From: an uncultured Collinsella sp. | Lineage (GTDB): Bacteria > Actinomycetota > Coriobacteriia > Coriobacteriales > Coriobacteriaceae | NCBI GenBank assembly: GCA_959023295.1 | Contig: CAUFBM010000003.1 | Location: 107,524 to 171,523 of the forward strand | DNA length: 64,000 nucleotides | Direction of reading: 5' to 3' | Shown here: positions 58,378-64,000 of the stretch, in pieces | Layout: the number at the start of each line of letters is the position of its first letter | How positions within the stretch are numbered: position 1 is the stretch's first letter | Translations under genes and position numbers: made by a program | Notes under the pieces: model-generated | Told to the model about the DNA's origin: nothing | Databases searched by the model: none | The model's input: only the letters and a program-made list of their open reading frames with translations

Positions 58378-59349
58378 CTAGCCCGTGTAACGCTCGCGGT
58401 AGGTGTTGCGCTTGGGCGCGGAGCCGTGGCTGCCGTAGTGACGCGTGCGACTCGCGTTGTTGGTCGCCGGCGCGGCGCCGCGTTTGGAGCTGGCCTGCTT
58501 GGGCGGGATGCCGCCGGCCTTGAGGATCTGCACCTCGCGATCAGTGAGCTCGCGCCACGAGCCCTTGGCCACGCCCTTGAGCTCAAGGCCGGCAAAGTTG
58601 CAGCGGTGCAGGAGGATCACCGGGTGGTGGATCTTGCTCAACATGCGCTTGACCTGGTTCTTGCGACCCTCGCGGATGATGACCTCAACGGCGGTGGTGC
58701 CGGGCTTAACGCCTTGTGGAGCCACGGCCTCTGCCTCGCGCGCGTTGATGACGCGGCAGATTGCCGGCTGGCACAGGCCGTCGTCGAGTTCGATGCCACG
58801 ACGCAGCGGCTCAAGATCGCGGTCGGTCAGCTGTCCGTCCACCAGCGCCTGGTAGGTCTTGTAGACGTGCTTGCTGGGGTGCAGCAGGTCCTGCGACAGG
58901 TCGCCGTCGGTGGTAAAGAGCAAAAGGCCCGTGGTGTCGCGGTCCAGGCGACCCACCGGAAAGAGCCCCGGAAAGCGGTCGCGCGGGACTAGATCTGCCA
59001 CGCAAGGGCGCTCCTGCGGATCGCTCATGGTGGTGAGGTAGCCGGTCGGCTTGTAAAGCATCAGGTACACGGCGCCCTGGTTGAGCTTGACGGGCATACC
59101 GTCGACCTCGATGTGGTCGCGGTCGACATCGACCTTGGTGCCCAGCTCGGTCGCGACCTGGCCGTTGACGGTTACGCGGCCGGCAGTCATCAGGTCCTCC
59201 GAGCCGCGGCGGCTCGCTACGCCCGCGCGCGCCAAAAAGCGCTGCAGGCGCATAGTGTGCGGGTAGACGGGCTGGGCGTCGCCCGTGGGCGCTGCGTTGT
59301 CCATGGCGCTTGCGAAGTGCGTTTCCCCTGCTTCGTTAGTCCTCGTCAT
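58378..59349 (-). CDS. rluB: 23S rRNA pseudouridine synthase (RluB family)
   Basis: RluB-type enzymes make pseudouridine near position 2605 of 23S rRNA. The 323-residue protein has an S4 domain (MRLQRFLARAGVASRRGSED then GRVTVNG), the catalytic Asp in FPVGRLDRDTTGLLLFTTDG, VYKTYQALVDG and the conserved EGRKNQVKRML. An Arg/Asn-rich basic tail (about 285-323) follows. ATG 59349 has GGAGG seven bases upstream and overlaps the scpB end by 14 bases. Gene order scpA-scpB-rluB is conserved in many bacteria. Confidence 0.92.
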   Translation of the reverse strand: MTRTNEAGETHFASAMDNAAPTGDAQPVYPHTMRLQRFLARAGVASRRGSEDLMTAGRVTVNGQVATELGTKVDVDRDHIEVDGMPVKLNQGAVYLMLYKPTGYLTTMSDPQERPCVADLVPRDRFPGLFPVGRLDRDTTGLLLFTTDGDLSQDLLHPSKHVYKTYQALVDGQLTDRDLEPLRRGIELDDGLCQPAICRVINAREAEAVAPQGVKPGTTAVEVIIREGRKNQVKRMLSKIHHPVILLHRCNFAGLELKGVAKGSWRELTDREVQILKAGGIPPKQASSKRGAAPATNNASRTRHYGSHGSAPKRNTYRERYTG

Positions 59350-60055
59350 GTATATCCTCCGAGGTATCGACGGTGGGCAGAAGCTCCTCGCCATCGGTGT
59401 CCTCAACATCGGTATCGATCAGTTCGCGTTCTTCGTCCAGGTCCTCGGCCTGCTCCTCGAGCGTGGACTGAATGCTGCGGCCGCTCAGGCGCTCGCGGAT
59501 AAACTGGCGCGACTGCTCGTCGGGGGCAAACTGCTCCAGATCGGGCAGGTCCCGGGTGGAGCGCAGGCCGAACTTTTCCAAGAAGGCGTTGGTCGTGCCG
59601 TAGATGATGGCCTGACCGCGCTCGGGGTCGCGGCCGAGTTCGCGCACCAGGCCCTTATCCACGAGCGACGCGATGACGCCGTCGGAGTTGACGCCGCGGA
59701 TGCCCTTGACCACCTCGCGCGTGACGGGCTGGTGGTAGGCGATGACGGCCAGGGTCTCAAGCGCCGCCTGAGACAGCTTTTGCGTGTCCCAGCTCAGCAC
59801 GTAGGCCTCGACCACATCATGGTAGGCGGGGTGTGTAAACAGGCGCCAGCCACCGGCGACCTCGCGCAGCTGAAAGCCGCGGTTGGCCTCTTCGTACTCA
59901 ACCTTGAGCTCGGCCAAAAGCGACGCGCACTCGCCCGGGGCGATATCCAGCGCAGCTGCCAGCGCGGGTGCGCTGACGGGGTCGCTCGACACCAGCAGCA
60001 GCGCCTCGAGGGCGCCTTTGAGGCTGTTTGCCTCCAGCGTGGAAAGGGTTGACAT
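59336..60055 (-). CDS. scpB: SMC-Scp complex subunit ScpB
   Basis: ScpB is a winged-helix dimer that binds ScpA in the condensin complex. The 239-residue protein has LKGALEALLLVSSDPVSAPA at the start, QLREVAGGWRLFTHPAY, LSQAALETLAVIAYHQPVTR and EIxxIRGVNSDGVIASLVDKGL-like sequence (VVKGIRGVNSDG). The C-terminal 60 residues are acidic and low in complexity. It lies 11 bases after scpA. The smc gene is not in this window. Confidence 0.94.
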   Translation of the reverse strand: MSTLSTLEANSLKGALEALLLVSSDPVSAPALAAALDIAPGECASLLAELKVEYEEANRGFQLREVAGGWRLFTHPAYHDVVEAYVLSWDTQKLSQAALETLAVIAYHQPVTREVVKGIRGVNSDGVIASLVDKGLVRELGRDPERGQAIIYGTTNAFLEKFGLRSTRDLPDLEQFAPDEQSRQFIRERLSGRSIQSTLEEQAEDLDEERELIDTDVEDTDGEELLPTVDTSEDIHDED

Positions 60056-60066
60056 GGTTGCCGCTC

Positions 60067-60876
60067 CTATTCGGTGAGCTCGGGGCCCTCGCCAGGCACG
60101 TATGCCTCGGCGCCCTCGACGCGGTTGATTTGAATGGTTCCAAAGATCTCGTCCTGGCTTAGCGTAAGCGAGCCACGCTTGGCAAGCTCTAGCATGGCCA
60201 GGAAGGTGACAACGAGCTGCTCGGTGGTGGCGTCGCCGTCCAGCAGCTCGCGGAAGGTGCAGGCTTGGTGTGCCATGGTAAAGCGGTCGACCGAGGCCAC
60301 CGTCAGGTCGAGCGGCACGCGATGCGGTGCCACGTGCTCGGCCTCCAGCAGGAAGGTCTGGCGTTTGCCATCCAGGTCGGCGCAGATGACGGCGAGGCCG
60401 CGCAGGGTAATGCCGGCCAGATAGTCGGGCATAAGGCCTAGGAACTCGGGGTCGGGGCCGGCCACGCGCGTATGCATGCGGCTCTCGGCCTGCATACGCG
60501 CGCCAAGGGCTGCCGCCGCGCCCTTAAACTGCTTGTAGGCGATCAGACGCTGGATCAGGACCTCGCGCAGGGCGTCGCCGTCGAGCGCACTGAGCTCCTC
60601 GAGCTCATCGTCATCCTCGTCATCGTCGTCTGTCTTGCGCGGGGCCTCCTGGGGCACCAGCGAGGAGGCCTTGATGTCCAAAAGGGTTGCCGCGACCAGC
60701 AAAAAGTCGCTCGCCACGTCCAGGTCCAGCGCCTCGATGCGCTCGGCCTCGGCCAGGTATTGCTCGGCCACCTCGCTGATCGAGATGGCTCCGATATCAA
60801 CTTTTTGGCGGGTTACCAGCTGCAGCAGCAGGTCGAACGGTCCGCTGTAGACCTGCGTCGACACGCGATACGACAT
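60067..60876 (-). CDS. scpA: Segregation and condensation protein ScpA
   Basis: ScpA is the kleisin that bridges the two SMC heads. The 269-residue protein begins YSGPFDLLLQLVTRQKVDIG and ISISEVAEQYLA, and has DFLLVAATLLDIKASSLVP followed by an acidic DDDDEDDDE insert. The C-terminal winged helix reads VTFLAMLELAKRGSLTLSQD. AAAGGAGG lies before the ATG. It is preceded by the M50 protease gene with an 84-base gap, where a promoter could lie. Confidence 0.94.
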   Translation of the reverse strand: MSYRVSTQVYSGPFDLLLQLVTRQKVDIGAISISEVAEQYLAEAERIEALDLDVASDFLLVAATLLDIKASSLVPQEAPRKTDDDDEDDDELEELSALDGDALREVLIQRLIAYKQFKGAAAALGARMQAESRMHTRVAGPDPEFLGLMPDYLAGITLRGLAVICADLDGKRQTFLLEAEHVAPHRVPLDLTVASVDRFTMAHQACTFRELLDGDATTEQLVVTFLAMLELAKRGSLTLSQDEIFGTIQINRVEGAEAYVPGEGPELTE

Positions 60877-60960
60877 CTTCGACCTCCTTTGACGGCGCCT
60901 TCGCGGCGCGGTTTGGGTGCATGTTGCGACCGTTTTGCACGGTCGACCCGTAAGTTTACC

Positions 60961-61644
60961 TTAGATGCCGGCGATTGCGAAGTTGAGCAGCCACTCGGCC
61001 AGCGGATACACGGTAACGTCGAAATACCGTCCAATCACGTCGATGCCGGTCCACATAGGCAACAGGTACAGCACCAGGATGAGGATGGGCATGGCGTATT
61101 GCTGCAGGCGGTAGTAGTTAGAGAGCGCTTTGCCTTTGAGGAACGGCACGATGATCGACGAGCCGTCGAGTGGCGGAATCGGAATGAGGTTAAAGAACGC
61201 GAGCGACAGGTTGACCACAATAAAGGTGGCACCGAAGTTCATGATTTGGGAAGCCACAGCAAAGGACATGCTGGTGTAGAGGTTGCCGTATGTCGCGTGC
61301 ATGAGAGCGGCCGCAAGGCATGCCAGCGCAATGTTCGATGCGGGGCCGGCCACGCTCACCAGGACCTCGTCGCGCTTGGGGTGCTTGAGGTTGTTGAGAT
61401 AGACGGGCACGGGCTTGGCGAAGGCGAACACCGGGCCGCCGGCGGCGAGCATCAGCAGCGGCAAGAGAATGGTGCCAAACGGGTCGATGTGGTTGAGCGG
61501 GTTGAGCGAGACGCGGCCGCGCGAACGGGCCGTCTTATCGCCGAGTGCCCAGGCCGCGGCGGCGTGCGCGCTCTCGTGGATCACGATGCCCACGATGACG
61601 GCGGCGGCGCTGGCGAGCAGGTTCATGAGGTAGCTGCTGGACAT
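60961..61644 (-). CDS. Site-2 protease family (M50) membrane metallopeptidase
   Basis: The 227-residue protein has six or so membrane segments, the zinc motif HESAH (about residues 23-27 in VIGIVIHESAHAAAAWALGD-like context) and the third-ligand region NLIPIPPLDGSSIIVPF. Also present is NPLNHIDPFGTILLPLLML, typical of the short S2P subgroup encoded next to scpA in many Gram-positive bacteria. No PDZ domain is present. The substrate is unknown. Confidence 0.88.
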   Translation of the reverse strand: MSSSYLMNLLASAAAVIVGIVIHESAHAAAAWALGDKTARSRGRVSLNPLNHIDPFGTILLPLLMLAAGGPVFAFAKPVPVYLNNLKHPKRDEVLVSVAGPASNIALACLAAALMHATYGNLYTSMSFAVASQIMNFGATFIVVNLSLAFFNLIPIPPLDGSSIIVPFLKGKALSNYYRLQQYAMPILILVLYLLPMWTGIDVIGRYFDVTVYPLAEWLLNFAIAGI

Positions 61645-61653
61645 GTCACTCCC

Positions 61654-61936
61654 CTAGCGGACGCGGCGCGAGGCGCGCGTAAGCAGGTAGTCGGCCACAA
61701 ACAGGATGACGGCCACGATGGCGTAATCCAAGCGGAAGACACCGCCAAAGGGCGAGGTGATAACGCCGTAGCCGGCGATGGCGCTCGGCAGGGCGCGCGA
61801 AAGCTCAACGACAAAGCCCACGATCTGCAGCTTGGCGGTGAGGCCGCTGAAGCACAGCAGCACGGTCATCGCGCTCATAAATATGCCGCAGATGCGACAA
61901 GCGATGGCTATGATGCTCATCGCCACGGCGGTGGCT

Positions 61937-61950
<14 letters not shown>
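61654..61950 (-). CDS. Small membrane protein between ABC-F and M50 genes
   Basis: The 98-residue product has three hydrophobic stretches (SIIAIACRICGIFMSAMTVL, IVGFVVELSRALPSAIAGYG and YAIVAVILFVADYLL). A GTG start at 61950 has GAGGAG seven bases upstream and overlaps the ABC-F stop by 14 bases; an ATG at 61920 is the alternative. It ends nine bases before the M50 gene. No family was recognised, so it is a conserved-looking hypothetical protein. Confidence 0.65.
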
Positions 61951-63970
<2,020 letters not shown>

Positions 63971-64000
63971 GGTGCCGCCTTTGACCTTGTGTGCCTATAT

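Overview
The window looks like the chromosome of a Coriobacteriia member (Actinomycetota), most probably a Collinsella-type gut bacterium. This is inferred from gene content and order and could not be checked by a search. Supporting points are: a GC-rich core with strong codon bias; a GarA-like FHA gene next to an FtsR-like MerR gene and a pgsA-type gene, which is an actinobacterial grouping; Firmicute-like traits such as RNase J, RNase Y, SpoVS and a LexA/YneA-type pair; and a pilin-like protein with a DUF6273-like end.

Positions 1-33650 are mainly core genes. The + strand carries recO (5' end cut), rpsO, pnp, rnj, ftsK, a RodZ-like gene, yajQ, rimO, pgsA, cinA, recA, recX, rny, a GHKL ATPase, spoVS, miaB, miaA and hflX. 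Then come lexA (with a membrane acyltransferase gene) divergent from a YneA-like LysM gene, nrdR, dut, a diacylglycerol glycosyltransferase, trxB, DUF1836, degV, an NlpC/P60 hydrolase, apt, ftsR-like, garA-like and a second CDP-alcohol phosphatidyltransferase. RNA decay (PNPase, RNase J, RNase Y), RNA modification (RimO, MiaB, MiaA) and DNA repair (RecO, RecA, RecX, LexA) dominate. LexA-type operators are visible before recA and, as a phased triple, between lexA and the YneA-like gene.

Positions 33650-46700 form a variable island. Its left part (33870-38493) is extremely GC-rich and encodes a LanFEG-type lantibiotic-immunity ABC transporter with its own two-component system; no lantibiotic precursor is seen. 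Its right part (38500-46230) is a patchwork of lower GC: an orphan ribbon-helix-helix antitoxin, a DUF1648 membrane gene bracketed by 177-bp direct repeats, a fused permease-ATPase, small membrane and secreted proteins, several gene remnants, and a pilin-like surface protein with a G9 tract at its start. The island ends beside tRNA-Pro(GGG).

Positions 46737-63970 form one long minus-strand core cluster. In transcription order it runs ABC-F, a small membrane protein, M50 protease, scpA, scpB, rluB, cmk, plsC, ispH, a DUF512 protein, der, plsY, gpsA, rpe, cysteine desulfurase, NIF3, a zinc-ribbon protein, coaBC and tRNA-Pro. Spacings are short and ATGA-type overlaps are frequent, so much of it is probably co-transcribed.

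The most unusual observation is two unrelated families of intergenic palindromic elements, at 3561-3966 and 25181-25590. In each family a conserved core is preserved while the flanking stems differ completely between copies yet stay perfectly self-complementary, and internal stem positions change in compensated pairs. This is the signature of a structured RNA or a hairpin-based repeat. I could not assign either to a known family.
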